DNA from: Kappaphycus alvarezii
Lineage: Eukaryota > Rhodophyta > Florideophyceae > Gigartinales > Solieriaceae
Assembly (NCBI GenBank): GCA_002205965.3
Contig: NADL03000684.1
Coordinates: forward strand, 62,001 to 126,000
Length of the DNA: 64,000 bases
Direction: 5' to 3'
In this document: piece after piece, positions 47,891 through 59,720 of the stretch
Position numbering within the stretch: the stretch's first letter is position 1
How the letters are laid out: the number at the start of each line of letters is the position of its first letter
Notes under the pieces: model-generated
The model's input: the letters and a program-made list of their open reading frames with translations, nothing else
What the model was told of the DNA's origin: nothing
The model's database searches: none
Program-made: the position numbers and the translations under genes

Positions 47891-50800
47891 TGATGAACCC
47901 TTTGGTATTCGAGGCGGACTAGACCTCCTATCGTGGAGAAAGAAAGTTGCAAGTTGGGTTGATTCAATTACAACCACAGCCGAGAAGGGAGAAGAAAAAT
48001 TCTACAAAACGGTATTCCACACACTTGGACGTCAACTGTACGATCGAGGTCTTCGCTAAGCTCAGCAGAGTCTTGTAGACGAAGCGCAAGAGCAAGAAAA
48101 GATAGATTACAAGCAGGAAGACCAATTCAAAGCTGTGCAAGAGATCGTGGACTTGATTGCCAAAGATCCTCCCACCTCCGTGGTTGTTCGGCTCATTGAT
48201 TCCTTCAATAAGGTGACTTATAGCATGCGCAAGAACAATAAAGACTTGAACCGTTATGTGTCTAGATTTCGCAGACTCGCCGCCGAGCACCTAATGAAAG
48301 CAGGCTCAACCAGTCAATCTCAAATCGGAGAAGTACTGGCCATAACCCTGATCAATAACGCCTCTCTCTCAGAAGCGTCCCTTACGAACGCCAAGCTCAG
48401 ACGTATTGGAATTGCGGAGGAACGAAGCAAGGAAACGATACGTGCTGAGAAAATGTTCACATTGACTTTGGATGGGGCACATAAGATATCATTTCGTACC
48501 AGAAAGCTTGCTGTTTCGATTGCAAGAGCCTCTGCGAGTTCTATTCGTACTGGAAAACCCTCCATCAGGAAGGTGAAGGGTCGGTTCATTGATGTGTGTC
48601 GATATGCCAAGCCAATCTTCGATAATATCAGGAAACTGAATAGTACTCGAGATATAACCAACTCTATTGCTTCCTCTGGTCTTCGTTGCACCTTATTTCT
48701 GGATGAAGTGGTGGACGTACTCCGCTTTCTTGCTTTAACTACCAACAGAACCGAAGCCTTGGTAACAAAGGCTCAAATTGAGTCTGCAGTTGACCACAGA
48801 GTTAGAAGTTTCCTTGAAAGTCAAGAAAATGGTCAAAGAGAGTCAAAGATAAGAAACCAGTCAAATCATAGCGCTTTCAACGGAAAGAAGCGAGAGACTT
48901 ACGGCAACGACGGCGTTAATTACAAATCTGATCGGGATGGCAAGAGGAAGAAGTCAACAATGCTGGCAGAACTCTTCGGAGAAGCCTGCATGGACTGCGA
49001 AAGGAAGGACCACGCTCGAGGTAATTTGAAGTGCTAGCGTCCGAGCTATACCACTTTGAAAATCCGGGAAGAAAAAGATCACCATGACGAAGATTCCGAA
49101 AAAACAGAATACCTGAAAACTTCAACGGGTATTTTCGTCCCATCTCCAAGCATTCCAAGGGAAAAGGAGCCTGGTAAGTGGAATCCCTACCAAGTCTGAT
49201 CCGATACACATGCGTAACGACCCGAATCCAATTTTGGACGAGGGTTGCCCGTGATCCGTCGGAGGAATTAAGTCAGCAATTAGATTGTGAGCCATTCTAC
49301 CATGGTTGTGGACAGAACTGCAGTGATGCGGAGCTCATATTCGGCATATGGAGATTACCTCTTGAAGATTTGAAAGGGAATAAAATCGTTATTCCGTTCT
49401 ATATCACGAAAGGCGATGGTCCTCTTCTACTTGGAAATTGTGTATTGAGCAAATCGGATGTGCTCAATTTGCATACACCTCGTGTTTTTATTATACATCC
49501 AGGTGTAATAGAAGGATCGGATAGCAAAATCGTGCTTCCAATCTATGTTACTGAAGGTAGAGAAACTCGAACTCATCTTCATGTTGTTATGAGCAAAATA
49601 TCCAAGTTCCAAAGCTACCTTGCGACCCAGCGGGCTTTGCTTGGAACCAATGGAGACTCGGCAGAAGAAGGTAGCAAACAATCGCGGCTCATGGAAAGAT
49701 CTGCGAAAGAATTCGCTTCAAAACTTCACCTGTCCTCGCACTTGCCTCTAAAGGACATGAGGGATCTCTGCAAACGGGAAGGAGTTCTTACTCCACTCTT
49801 AGAGCAAGCCATCGAAGCTGTCGTGGAAAAGTGCTCCAGCTGCCAGACGACTGGACGTTCGCTCAATGCGCGCAAGATATCCTTGAAAAGGCCACTTCGA
49901 ACATTTAACGAGGACGTGCAAATCTATTTTGTGTACGTGGTTGAATTGACGAAGTACCCAAAACTCAATATGAAAGACCTGGATTCACCCCTCTGCAATG
50001 CAGTTGCTGTGTCGACCAGAGATATAGAAGAAGCTTGAAGAATCTTTCAAACTCACGCATCGCAGTGAATGGAGCCCCTGAATCAATATCGTTTGATCAG
50101 TAATTCGACAATGATGATTTTTGCAAGACTTTGCAAGAACGTGGCATCAAACCGAAGCCTCTTCCTGCGAGGAGACATAGCAAAATCGGTTCAGTAGAAG
50201 GTGCAAACTTCTACGTCAGATGTCACTGCGCAATCTCAAGGATGCAATGTAGGAACGAAACACACGTGATACTTCGTTCACGGTTCAGGAAATCATCTCA
50301 AGAGCCGTACTTGCAACGAATCTTCTTTGTAGAAACAATCGTGTCAGTGCCTTTGAACTTGCAAGAAGATACACACCATCTATTCGCTGTCTGCCACAGA
50401 TTTCAGTGGACTCCGAGTTAATTGACGCACATTATGAGCAAGTTCCACGCCGCACGCTCTCAAAGATATTGGAATCTCGATCGCCTAGCACTGTTCCGTC
50501 AAATATTTTGACAAGAGGAACTCCAGTGTACTTCTTTGAGAAGCAAACAAAAAATGTTGTTTGGAATTTGTGTTACGTCCAAAACGCGAAAGAACATTTA
50601 TTCGAGCTCACACGGAGCAAATACGGAACCGGGAAACGGCTGAAAGTCGCATACGAGGACATACGGCTATTCCCATCTTCATCCCTTTTGAGAGAGTTGG
50701 ACAGTATCGAGGATTCAGAACAAGGACAGAGCAATCAGATCCCGTTGGATGAAGAAGGTGCATCTGCTGCCGTTGCACCTATCCTATCTGCTTCTATGCC

Positions 50801-52736
50801 AAGACCAATACCACAAACTGAAAAATCTCGAAGCCAAGCGGTCAATGACAAACATTATTCTTCATTGTTCTCGAGTCGTATCGATGACTTCCAGAAAAAT
50901 CGGATAATAGTTTCGCAGTCGTCTTCGTTCCTTTTGAATAAGAAAAATGCCAATCGGGATACGTTCAAGGATGTCGAATTTGACATAACTCAGAATACTC
51001 CAACCAGTCGACCGGACAAAGATGTTGGAACTAGCCCTCTCGCGGATAGCACGAAGTTCCCGCAAAAGTTAAAATCACAGAAGCAAACCATACTTCGGCA
51101 AATTTGAAATGTAATTGGTTATGAGCCTGTAACGGAAAGTAAGATCGTTTCAATGGTGCCAAGGTGGCTTATTGACAAATCCATCATGATGGAAAAGTAT
51201 ATTTACCAGGATCAAAACTCGTACGAGGAAGTCAATATTAGAAGCCTACCGAGAGATGCAAATCTAATATCCTCGCATTGTTTCTTCCAAGTCAAAATTG
51301 ATGGAGAATCAGACAAATTGAAATTGAGGGGCAGATTGTTTCCACACGGTAACAGAAATAAGGAGAAGAATTTCATCCGTAAGGACTCCACAACGGCTCA
51401 GTTTCCTGTAATACGGGCTCTTCTCTCTGCTGCAGCGATACTTCGGTTTTCCTTGGCGACGATAGACATTTCTGGCGCTTTCCTCCTATCCGGACCGTTG
51501 AATCGAAACGTATATGTCTGCTTGCCGAAAGGATGGACAAAGAACAGCGTCTTTGTGTGGAAGCTGCTCGTCCCCGCCTACGGTCTTGCGGAATCGGGGC
51601 GGCTGTGGCAACTCGCAGTTGAAGAATGGATATTCAGCAGTGGGCTTTAATGCGTTCCTGGAATGCGGTAACTATTCTTGAAACGGGATCCATCTGGAAA
51701 TTTGCTTCTTGTTGTCGCCAAAGTTGTGGATGATTTCCTACTTGCCAGTCACGCTCAACAGATTCAAAATTTCCATGATGCGATTTCTAACCGATTAAAA
51801 GTCGGCAGATTCGTTTCTCAGTCGAAGTTTGTCTTCAATAGTCTCGATATTCTTCAAGAAACCGATCTCAAAATCACCGTCTCGATGAAAGAATACATGG
51901 AAACTATTGAAAAAATCCCATTAGACTGTATTGGAGGAAATACGGAGAAGCTAAATGCTCACCGGATGAGATTAACTCATTCTAGGCACTTGCTGGACAG
52001 CTTAATTGGCTTTTCAATGGAGTTCTCAGCCCTGCTGCTTTTTTATTGAGTACTTTGCAGCAATGGACCTCCGATCTGAGAGTGCACCACTTGAGTGAAG
52101 CAAATCGGGCTCTCCATGAAATTCGACAGCTCTCGCCGGTCCTCACATATCGAATACCTTCTAATCATGACGTCAGTAGCAAAGATGCGGCTTTCTTAGC
52201 CTTCTCTGACGCCAGCCAAGGCAAATCGTCCTACGGCCAAAAAAGGTTATTTCTCTGAATTATTCTTTCCGAACTCTAAGATATTCCATTCCATCGACGG
52301 GCACAGCTCGAAACATGCTCGAGTCTCGTTTTAGTCCATGGGGGCGGAGATACTAGCAGCCGCGGAGTAAGCCGATCGGGCTGCACTCATGGCATACTAC
52401 TTGTCGAAGATGTACGCGGCTGATCGTTTCCTGCCACTTGTCTTGACGGTTGACTCACATGGACTCTACTCGACTATCACCACTCTTCAAGAAGGTCGCG
52501 ATTACAGGCTGCTACCAACAGTCGAAAGGTTGAGAGACTCCTTTGAGTCAGGAGATATCACTGTTATGCAATGGATAAAGGGCGCGAACAACATCGCTGA
52601 TGCGTTGACAAGGAGGAACCTGGGAACCTTCCGCAAACTCAATCAGACGTGTGCTCTTGAACTCTTGGACTCTGATATTCTTCATGAAGCCGAGAAAGCC
52701 AGACCAAAAGGGGAAATCGAAACGGATATCCGGTGA
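47890..52736 (+). mobile_element. Ty1/copia-type retrotransposon B, near full internal length, inactive
   Basis: Gag-like sequence (SWVDSITTTAEKGEEKFYKT) opens at about 47930, meets a TAA near 48058 and continues to 49037. Protease-like sequence follows at 49180-49560, with ILDEG around a possible Asp-x-Gly site. The integrase zinc-binding region is at 49735-49900 (HLPLKDMRDLCKREG ... VEKCSSCQTTGRS). Integrase C-terminal parts lie at 50400-50700. Reverse transcriptase is at 51230-51900 (ATIDISGAFLLSGPLNRNVY; LLVPAYGLAESGRLWQ; catalytic KVVDDFLLAS). RNase H is at 52390-52730 (YYLSKMYAADRFL; WIKGANNIADALTRRNLG). The order protease, integrase, RT, RNase H defines copia. Stops and frame changes separate every block. 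LTRs were not found. It is less decayed than the minus-strand copia element at 3.6-9.0 kb. Confidence 0.8.
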
Positions 52737-52739
52737 TTC

Positions 52740-53050
52740 ATTGAGGCCACAAACCATTTTCCGATTGTGTGCCATCCCGGTGGCCGCATAATACCATAAC
52801 CTTGATACTTTACTTGATTATGGACTTGCTTTTCCGTTCAGTAATCTTGGATTTCTTCAATACAGGTTTGCAAGTTTAATTACATGTGCCACGTTTCTGG
52901 AAATAACCATTAACTGGTTCCGACTTCGAATAATGCACTGTATACGAGCACCTGTGCAAAATGTACCTTCTTTCTCGATTCGGATAATTGGACACGCGGG
53001 ATATTTGGAACCACTCCAACCAATTGGCCATCCTTTATTTTAATTGGGAA
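52740..53050. other. Junction between copia element B and the gypsy fragment
   Basis: About 300 bases with no coding signal. The LTR of the copia element or the lost 5' part of the gypsy element may lie here, but no repeat pair is visible. Confidence 0.35.
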
Positions 53051-55380
53051 TTAATCGAATTCTAATTTCTTTCTCATTCTTCTGTCCCAAGGAGATCCAT
53101 GATGTGGTAATGTTCTCAAAACCCTTGGATCAGCACATATCGCATGCTAAGACAGTAGTGGAGAGGATATCTGCATCCAGCCTGAAAATTAAGTTAATCA
53201 AATGCTTCTTTGCGAAAAAGTTTATCTAATTACTTGGTCATATCGTCGATCAAGAGGGAATTAAAGTGGATCTAGAGAAAACGAAAAAAAATCAAGTTGG
53301 CGCCAAGGCCCGCTTCAAAGATGGAGGTTCGAAGCTTCTTAGGACTGGCCTCATATCACAGAACATTTATCAAATATTTCGCCAAGACTGCAGCACCGTT
53401 GCATGCCAGCACTACGAAGAACGGAAAATTTTACTGGAATAAGGAAATGGAAACTGCATTTAAGGAGCTTAAAGATAAGCTATGTGTCCCCCCAGTTCTC
53501 ATGTACCCAGATTTCAAGAGACCATTCGTTGTGGAGACAGATGCCTCAGAACGGTCTTTGGGTGCCGTTTTGTCCGAAAAATATGAAAACGGAAGACTAC
53601 ACCCTGTTCAATTCGCAGGTTGAACTCTGAATGACGCGGAAAAGAGATACTCAGTCTGCGAGAAAGAAGCGCTAGCTGTCGTCTTCGCGCTGAAAAAGTT
53701 TCGCGTATACCTTTTATCACTCGAGAAATTTGTCTTGATAACTGATCACCAGGCACTTAAAACAGCATTCCAAAAGAAGGATTTACATCACCGCTTGGCC
53801 CGATGGCTCGACATTTTCGCAGAATATCGGTTTGAAATTGTGTATAGACCCGGACGCAATAATCAGCCTGCCGATTACCTATCCCGCTTGAGGGATCCAC
53901 TGATTCCAAATGAAAAAGCTTCCGAGGACATCATCGGAGTTGCCAAGTTGCAAGTGCCGATCGATAACGAGTACGAAACTTATATTCACGGACTTATTAA
54001 ATTCCTTGATGTACTAGAAATGAGAAAGGTTGATCTTGAACACAGAAGTTGGGTACACAGGAATCAAAAAGCTTTTACATTGTGGAATGGGGAACTCTTC
54101 CGACACACTAAAGCCAGTCCTCGACTAGTGGCCCCTTTGAAAGAAAGAATGAAGATCTCGAAGACTTTTCATGATGAGTTAGGGCATTAGGATCTCGAAA
54201 CAACCAAAAAATTCATTATGGAGAGATTCTAGTGGCCCTGTATCCATACGGACGTCTTTAATTTCGTGAAAAGCTGCGACAGCTATCAAAAATTCACTCC
54301 GATACAAAATTATAAGACAACTCTAAGCTTTCCAGGTTCCGGTCTTCTTGAAACCTTCTCAATCAATTTTGCCGGCCCATTCAAGGAAACCTCTCCGGGA
54401 AACAAATATCTCCTTATAGGGGTGGAACATCTTACTGGATGGCAAATAGCAGTTGCAGTTGAGGAGTCCAATGCTGAAGTGGTCCTGAGATTCATCGAAA
54501 AAGAAATAATTGAGCCGTTTGGTCTTCCAAAAAGGATCATCTGGTATAACGCCTTTTGTTTTACTGCAACTTCACTGCTTCGTTTCTTGGAAGAGAAAGA
54601 GATCTAGCTGAAGACAGTTCTTGTATACGCTCCTATGTCAAACGGGAAAGCGAAGAGGATGGTTGGCACCATCAAACGAGCAATATCGAAAACTATGTCG
54701 GAGAATGAAATCCAATGGGGAGATGCCTTACAAAAAGTGTTATACGGCCATCGTCGAAGAAGAGGAAGAATTGGACGATCACCATTCGAGCTAATGTACG
54801 GAAGGGCTCCTAGAATGTTAAAGAGAGACATGGAAACAAATAATATCGACGAAGAGAGCGGAGAAGTCGAGCTACTGGCCACTGAAGGCTGGAGATCACA
54901 CCGCGAGTTAACACAGACAAGAAATGAGGTTGCAGAGCCTCCAGTCCGAACCTTTTCAGTCGGCTCTAGAGTACTTGTAGTACATGGAAAAGCAATGCAA
55001 CAGGCTGTGAAGTGGCCGGCCTTCCAAACAAAGTACTCGAATCCTTGCATCGTCACGGAGGAAAGACACCCGCATTATAAGCTCTGTTCAAGCTCAGGGA
55101 AGAGATCAAGGAGGTCCATGCATGCACGTCGTCTGGTCCATCACCATCAGAGGCCTGAAGAGTTCCTTCTAACACAGGACTATGCGCAAGCACGAGGCAT
55201 ACTCATCTTTAACTATAGAATGATTCCTATGGGAGGAAAAAGGGCCTGGGAATGGATCATCTCGAATACGCGTGACTACTACGAACTCCCTGTAATCATC
55301 CATTTCTACATTAATATGTGCCTATTTTTTTTGTCTGTTGAACGTGCCCATTGCTACTTGAAGAAGATTTCCGACTATTA
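53050..55380 (+). mobile_element. 5'-truncated Ty3/gypsy-type retrotransposon, RT thumb to integrase
   Basis: The fragment begins late in reverse transcriptase (FSKPLDQHISHAKTVVERI; LLGHIVDQEGIKVDLEKTK; VRSFLGLASYHRTFIKYFA). It continues into RNase H (FVVETDASERSLGAVLSEKY; LNDAEKRYSVCEKEALAVVF; LITDHQALKTAFQKKDLHHR; NNQPADYLSRL) and integrase (SCDSYQKF zinc site, INFAGPF, RIIWYNAF, NGKAKRMVGTIKRA). RT upstream, protease and gag are missing. The integrase catalytic triad is lost: the first Asp reads Asn, the second site reads Tyr-Asn, and the Glu position reads Lys. In-frame stops occur at about 53229, 53623, 54188, 54230 and 54605. RT, RNase H then integrase is the gypsy order. It is an inactive relic. 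Confidence 0.85.
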
Positions 55381-55399
55381 ATAAGAGTTCTATTTTCAT

Positions 55400-56315
55400 T
55401 CCAAAACTGAAGGTTCACGGAAGCAGGTCCAGAGTTTGTGGAGATAATATATCATTACTCTATAGGAAGGTATGGAATGGTAGCTATCGGAGACTCTTCG
55501 CAAACGTATCTGCACATTGTCCGTCCGATTTACGTATTTCTCAAGAACAACCAAGATGTGCAACTGAGAGGTCACGCCTTACCTGATATAGCATATCGAC
55601 TGGTCTCATATCCCTTATGGGAACCTTATGGTTCCCCACCACAAATTGGGAGCTTTGATGGTGGCCAAGATCCTCCTGAAGTATTGATGATGACCCCAGG
55701 AGGACCATCGGGAGACAAAAACCCGCCCAGAAGAGGTTCTAGTCGTCCCCCGAGAGGACCTCGTGCAGGTCCCAGTACGTCAAGAACTGGTCGCGGCCAT
55801 TCATCGTGACAGCCCACCACAACCTCTTCTCTAGCTCTCCTTCACAACTATGCACAGCATACAGTCGGTAGAAGAAGATTATCTTTTGGTTGCGCAATAT
55901 CTCCGAGGACTCGAACGATGCGCAGGTCATTTCTTGTTTCATGGTAAGCATCTGTTTATGTTTTCGGGCGCTACATGGACCGCACTTATCTTACGAAGAT
56001 TCGTTATTGATGATGCGCGTCTTCTTTTCTTATCGGTATCCATTCCTCCGGCATCTTCCAGAAGAGTTTGCATATCACGTATATTTTTTCACTCTTGGAA
56101 GATTCGGAACAGTCACGGAGGAAAAATGTATTCAACCCCACCTCGGTGTTATCAAACCAATATATGAGGCTATGCTACCAAGTGAGGTACCAGTAATGCA
56201 AATTTACTTTTTGGACCATCATATTGGTAATCAGTTGCATCCGTACCCGTTTGAAAGACCATACATTTTATCAATAAGACAGCGAACACCAACGGAAACA
56301 GAAGAAGAACAATGA
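55400..56315 (+). CDS. Unknown protein region with two copies of an uncharacterised domain, behind the gypsy integrase
   Basis: Two segments in different frames resemble each other. Segment one (about 55430-55630) has EIIYHYSIGRYGMV, HIVRPIYVFLK and YRLVSYPLWEPY. Segment two (about 56050-56260) has YHVYFFTLGRFGTV, HLGVIKPIYEAML and NQLHPYPFERPY. Shared positions are the GR[YF]G turn, H-x2-[RK]PIY and YP-x3-PY. Between them is a Gly/Pro/Arg-rich stretch (GPSGDKNPPRRGSSRPPRGP). The region follows the gypsy integrase, where some elements carry an extra ORF, but could be an unrelated host fragment. I do not recognise the domain and no start codon is certain. Confidence 0.4.
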
Positions 56316-56350
56316 CGAGCCGGGACGTTCACCTTGAGAAAGGGGTCGTT

Positions 56351-56406
56351 TAATACAGAAAATGGTCCTCCCCTCGTGTAATACAGGAAATGGTCCTCCC
56401 CTCGTG
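56351..56406. repeat. Tandem duplication of a 28-bp unit
   Basis: The unit taatacagaaaatggtcctc (then ccctcgtg) at 56351-56378 is repeated at 56379-56406 with one A-to-G difference. Confidence 0.9.
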
Positions 56407-56759
56407 AAATCCAGCAACCTACAACGATCCCGCCCCTGACTCCGCTCACCGTCCTTTCCAAATTTGCCTACCATCCTCCCTAGAAATTTTAATACTGTAT
56501 CCTCTCCTCCAAATCAGGGTTCTACGTCTTCTTTATCTACCGTCTTCATCAAATTCACTCCTTATGTAGAAATTTCACGCAAATGCGCTACTGCAATTTC
56601 GAATTTAACTTTTTAGTACCGACCCTAGTTCGCCTCCAAGGTGTACCTAAACCCATTTTACCCAACTTTTTTGAGATCCATCAACCCCTACACACACTAC
56701 CCTCCCCCTCACACCCTCTATCCTCTATCTACATTCGCTTCACGCCATTTAAAACCAAA

Positions 56760-57323
56760 ATGAATAACCTTCGCCACTCCGCCTCCATCACCAAAAATCG
56801 CCACCCCCGCCCCCCAAACTCCATACCCCTACTCCCTTTCGGACCTACTGACCGTGATGACTACCTACGCCGACAAACAAAAAAAAAGGTGATCGAATTT
56901 GTGCGTCGTTTGTTCGTCGATGAGGAGGCGGAGGAGGTACCTGAGAGGCAGGAGTGGGAAGTAGATGGGGGAGCTGGGGAGACCCTCGAGGAGTGGGCAG
57001 TCCCGGAATTATTTTACGAGGTTAATGACGAAGAGAAGGATGGAGAGGACGAGAAGGATCATGAGGAGGATAAGGAGGATCATGAGGACAACGATGAGGA
57101 AGAGAATGAGGACGAGGAGGATGAGGGACAGGGAGGAATGGGAAGTGTTGGAATGGTGGAATGTATGGAACAAGTAGTGCCGACGATGGAACAAGATGAG
57201 GATATCTTTAGTAGCTTAGATATCTCCCAGGAGGAAATAGATAGTTATGAGCCATTCGCAGATATTTGTGGGAACTGCTTAGGCAGCATGGATAATTTGA
57301 GGAGTTTTTTAGATTTGATTTAG
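56760..57323 (+). CDS. Acidic protein of unknown function, 187 residues
   Basis: The ATG at 56760 sits in aaccaaaATGaat after a C/T-rich leader like those of the other host genes. This makes it a better start than the in-frame ATG at 56583, which lies within that leader. The N-terminus is basic and proline-rich (RHPRPPNSIPLLPFGPTDRD), followed by KKKVIEFVRRLFVDEEAEEV, a long run of Asp/Glu (codons at 57020-57130), and an acidic hydrophobic end (EQDEDIFSSLDISQEEIDSY; ICGNCLGSMDNL). The end could be an activation domain, but no DNA-binding domain is visible. The frame is intact, unlike the surrounding transposons. The family is unknown to me. Confidence 0.6.
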   Translation: MNNLRHSASITKNRHPRPPNSIPLLPFGPTDRDDYLRRQTKKKVIEFVRRLFVDEEAEEVPERQEWEVDGGAGETLEEWAVPELFYEVNDEEKDGEDEKDHEEDKEDHEDNDEEENEDEEDEGQGGMGSVGMVECMEQVVPTMEQDEDIFSSLDISQEEIDSYEPFADICGNCLGSMDNLRSFLDLI

Positions 57324-57329
57324 AGAATG

Positions 57330-57800
57330 GGAAATGAGAGGACCATATCGATTGTTGGTTTCTTCAGTATCTTTTGTTTAGAGTATATCGTCCACACAAA
57401 GTGATTTTATTCATTTCCTGGTATCTTCAGTAGTTTTTTACGGACTTTAGGGGTAGCCGAAAATCTATATTATAAGCTGAGTAAACTGCTTCCTCATGGA
57501 GAGGTCAAGCAAGTTGGCAGACAACTTCAAGTCAGATCCCGAGTTGTTGAAAGCTAAGATTCAACTTCAGACCCGAGAAACATTTTTCCTACGCTGGTCA
57601 CAGAGCATCAGTGGTAGATCCTGCCCCTTCCATACTCGCTTTTAGCCCTCTCAACTCTCTTCCATATACACTCCTTTTTGTTCGTGCAACTATACCACGG
57701 TAGCACTTTTGTCGCTTGCAACACCTCCTTCTTGGGCTAGTGTGTTCTGAGTATTTCTTCTCCCGACGATTTACTGCTATCACCTGGGTCCCAGCAGGGC
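57330..57800. other. Spacer with no recognised feature
   Basis: No coding or repeat signal is visible between the acidic gene and the retroelement copy. Confidence 0.35.
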
Positions 57801-58966
57801 GGCGGATCACGATGTAGTGTACTCGGCAGACCGTTCACGGGCCGGTGCAGCGTCTATGACGCTGGCGGCCACAGCAGCATGTGAAAAAGGGGCGATAACG
57901 GAAACCGTTGGCCTCCGAGCGGGATTTGTAGACAGACTTGGCTCCACGCGCTTGGTGTGAGGGCGACGCCGTGTAGTGGTGCATACAATGACTCCACGGC
58001 AGCAGTGGATTCGTGCTTGGGGTCGACGAGCTTGAAAGCGTGGGTTACCAGGCAGGTGAGGCACAGATCCTGTGCATGTGGAACCGGGCTCCGGGGCCTT
58101 CAACGTGGTGGAGAAGTTGGAGGGTGCGTCAGCACCCCTCAATCTTGGCCCTGAGGTAGCTGTCTGTGAACACCCGGTTGCCGATTGGCGCACCGAGGAG
58201 TTCGAACCCGTCTGTCTAGCACTCGGTGAGATGAAACTCATCGAGGAAAGCTGCACGGTCGGGACGGGGCGCATGAGGCCAGAAGATCCGTGTCTTCCGC
58301 ATGTTGAGAAACAATCCGTAGGCCGGGCCTTCTCGGTCGAGGAGGAGCAGCGCTCGCCAGAGACCGTCCAGGGATCCCATGATGGTACGGTCGTCTGCGT
58401 ACCATTGGTTGGGTGCGATGCCTGTGACCCCTGCGATCTTAGAAACAAGCGGCTGTATCGTGAGGGAAAACATAAGCATACTGGCAGGGTCGCCCTGTTG
58501 GGTGCCCTGGGCACTCACCGTAGTGGTGCCCTCGCGATTCGGGATGAGCAACGGCGGTTGAGCACGATCGTATATCATGTTGATGAATCAGGCGAGGGTA
58601 GGAGCGTGAGCGAGTAGACGACAGGGCATGAACTGGCAGTCAATGCGTTTAAACCCATTGTGCACGTCTATTAAGACAATAGCCACATGACAGGATGCAG
58701 CAAACCGACGTAACATCGTACGCGTGACGTTTACGATGGCGCCCATCCCAGCTTTGACACCGTTCGCCATTTGGAAGGGCGATAAGAAATCCTGAGACTC
58801 ATCGAGGGCGGTGGGCAGCAGCGTCTTCGTGAAGATCCTCCGAAGGACCGAGCCCACGGCGATTGAGCGTATCTTGCCCGGCTTTGGCTGAAGCGGGAGA
58901 AGCGTCGCAGCCGTGAGAATAGGTAGGACCGAGTCGGGGAGGTTAGCATTTGCGATCCGCGTTACC

Positions 58967-59053
58967 ACCAACTTTGTGAGGACACTGAGGCCAGCAACGC
59001 CAGTTGAGGCCAGCAACGCCAGTTGCTGGACTCAGTGTCCTCACAAAGTTGGT
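58967..59053. repeat. Inverted repeat, 32-base arms with one mismatch, 23-base loop
   Basis: The left arm 58967-58998 starts accaactttgtgaggacact and the right arm 59022-59053 is its reverse complement except for one G/T difference. The loop contains a second copy of gaggccagcaacgccagtt. The repeat marks the point where coding orientation flips inside retroelement copy 2. Confidence 0.9.
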
Positions 59054-59094
59054 AAAATAGGGGGCTTGCCAGCAAAGTAGCAGCCATCCCCGGT

Positions 59095-59355
59095 GAAGCC
59101 CTCCCAGGACGATCAAAACTGGAATGGAAGTTTGTGCCGCTAGCCTTCGACTCACTTGGATCGCCGTCTGCGACGACGTCGAAGGTAATCGACGAATACG
59201 CGGCCGCTGTCGCAACCCGCAGCGCATGCTCGGCGGGAGGAGTGAAGACTCGGCTTTATCAGCAGCTTAGTTATGCGATTTGGTCCACATGTGCGGCGTC
59301 TGTATTATGTCGCGCCGCACAACATGCAGAGTTTAGCCACCCTATTCAAACCTAA
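59095..59355 (+). mobile_element. Inverted C-terminal fragment of the non-LTR retroelement
   Basis: The plus strand reads WKFVPLAFDSLGSPS then TSKVIDEYAAAVATRSACSA and YQQLSYAIWSTCAASVLCRA to a stop at 59353. The FDS[IL]G-x-PS motif and following Thr/Ile positions match the end of copy 1 (TWIPIAA ... FDSIGAPSPETAIFIEA at about 16400-16480). It is therefore the 3' coding end of a related element, opposite in strand to the RT beside it. Confidence 0.6.
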
Positions 59356-59359
59356 TTGT

Positions 59360-59720
59360 TTTAGGTTTGTTACAATGGGGTATTCAAGACAATGCATGTT
59401 GCACCTGCATATGTCTGTGGTAAAGTAATTCATGTTATGCTTCTTACCATTTACATGTAAAAGAAAAGTACATAAATACTGTACACACCGCAGACCATGG
59501 GGGCCAAGAAGTATTTAAGTGGTAGGGATAAGGCATGCGAACATACTGCACCGGTGGAAACCGGGTAAGTTCGCATGCGTATTGCATGATCTTGGTTGCC
59601 TGCAGATATTGAGAGCAAAAGATAGATAGATGACCAGACTCGCACAGGAAGTTGAGCGGAGGAAGTAATTCAGTCTTTTGTTCGGGATTCAAATTCCTGG
59701 CTTGTAAGAAATTAGTACCA
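59360..59720. other. Insert of unknown origin within retroelement copy 2
   Basis: About 360 bases with no recognised coding content separate the inverted C-terminal fragment from the N-terminal part. It includes an imperfect palindrome around ggcatgcgaacatactgcac ... cgggtaagttcgcatgcg (about 59532-59580), with arms CGCATGCGAA-like. Confidence 0.35.

Noticed and set aside
58200..58212. GAGTTCGAACCC, resembling a tRNA T-arm
   Set aside because: No acceptor stem, D-arm or anticodon stem could be placed around it, and it lies in reverse transcriptase coding sequence.
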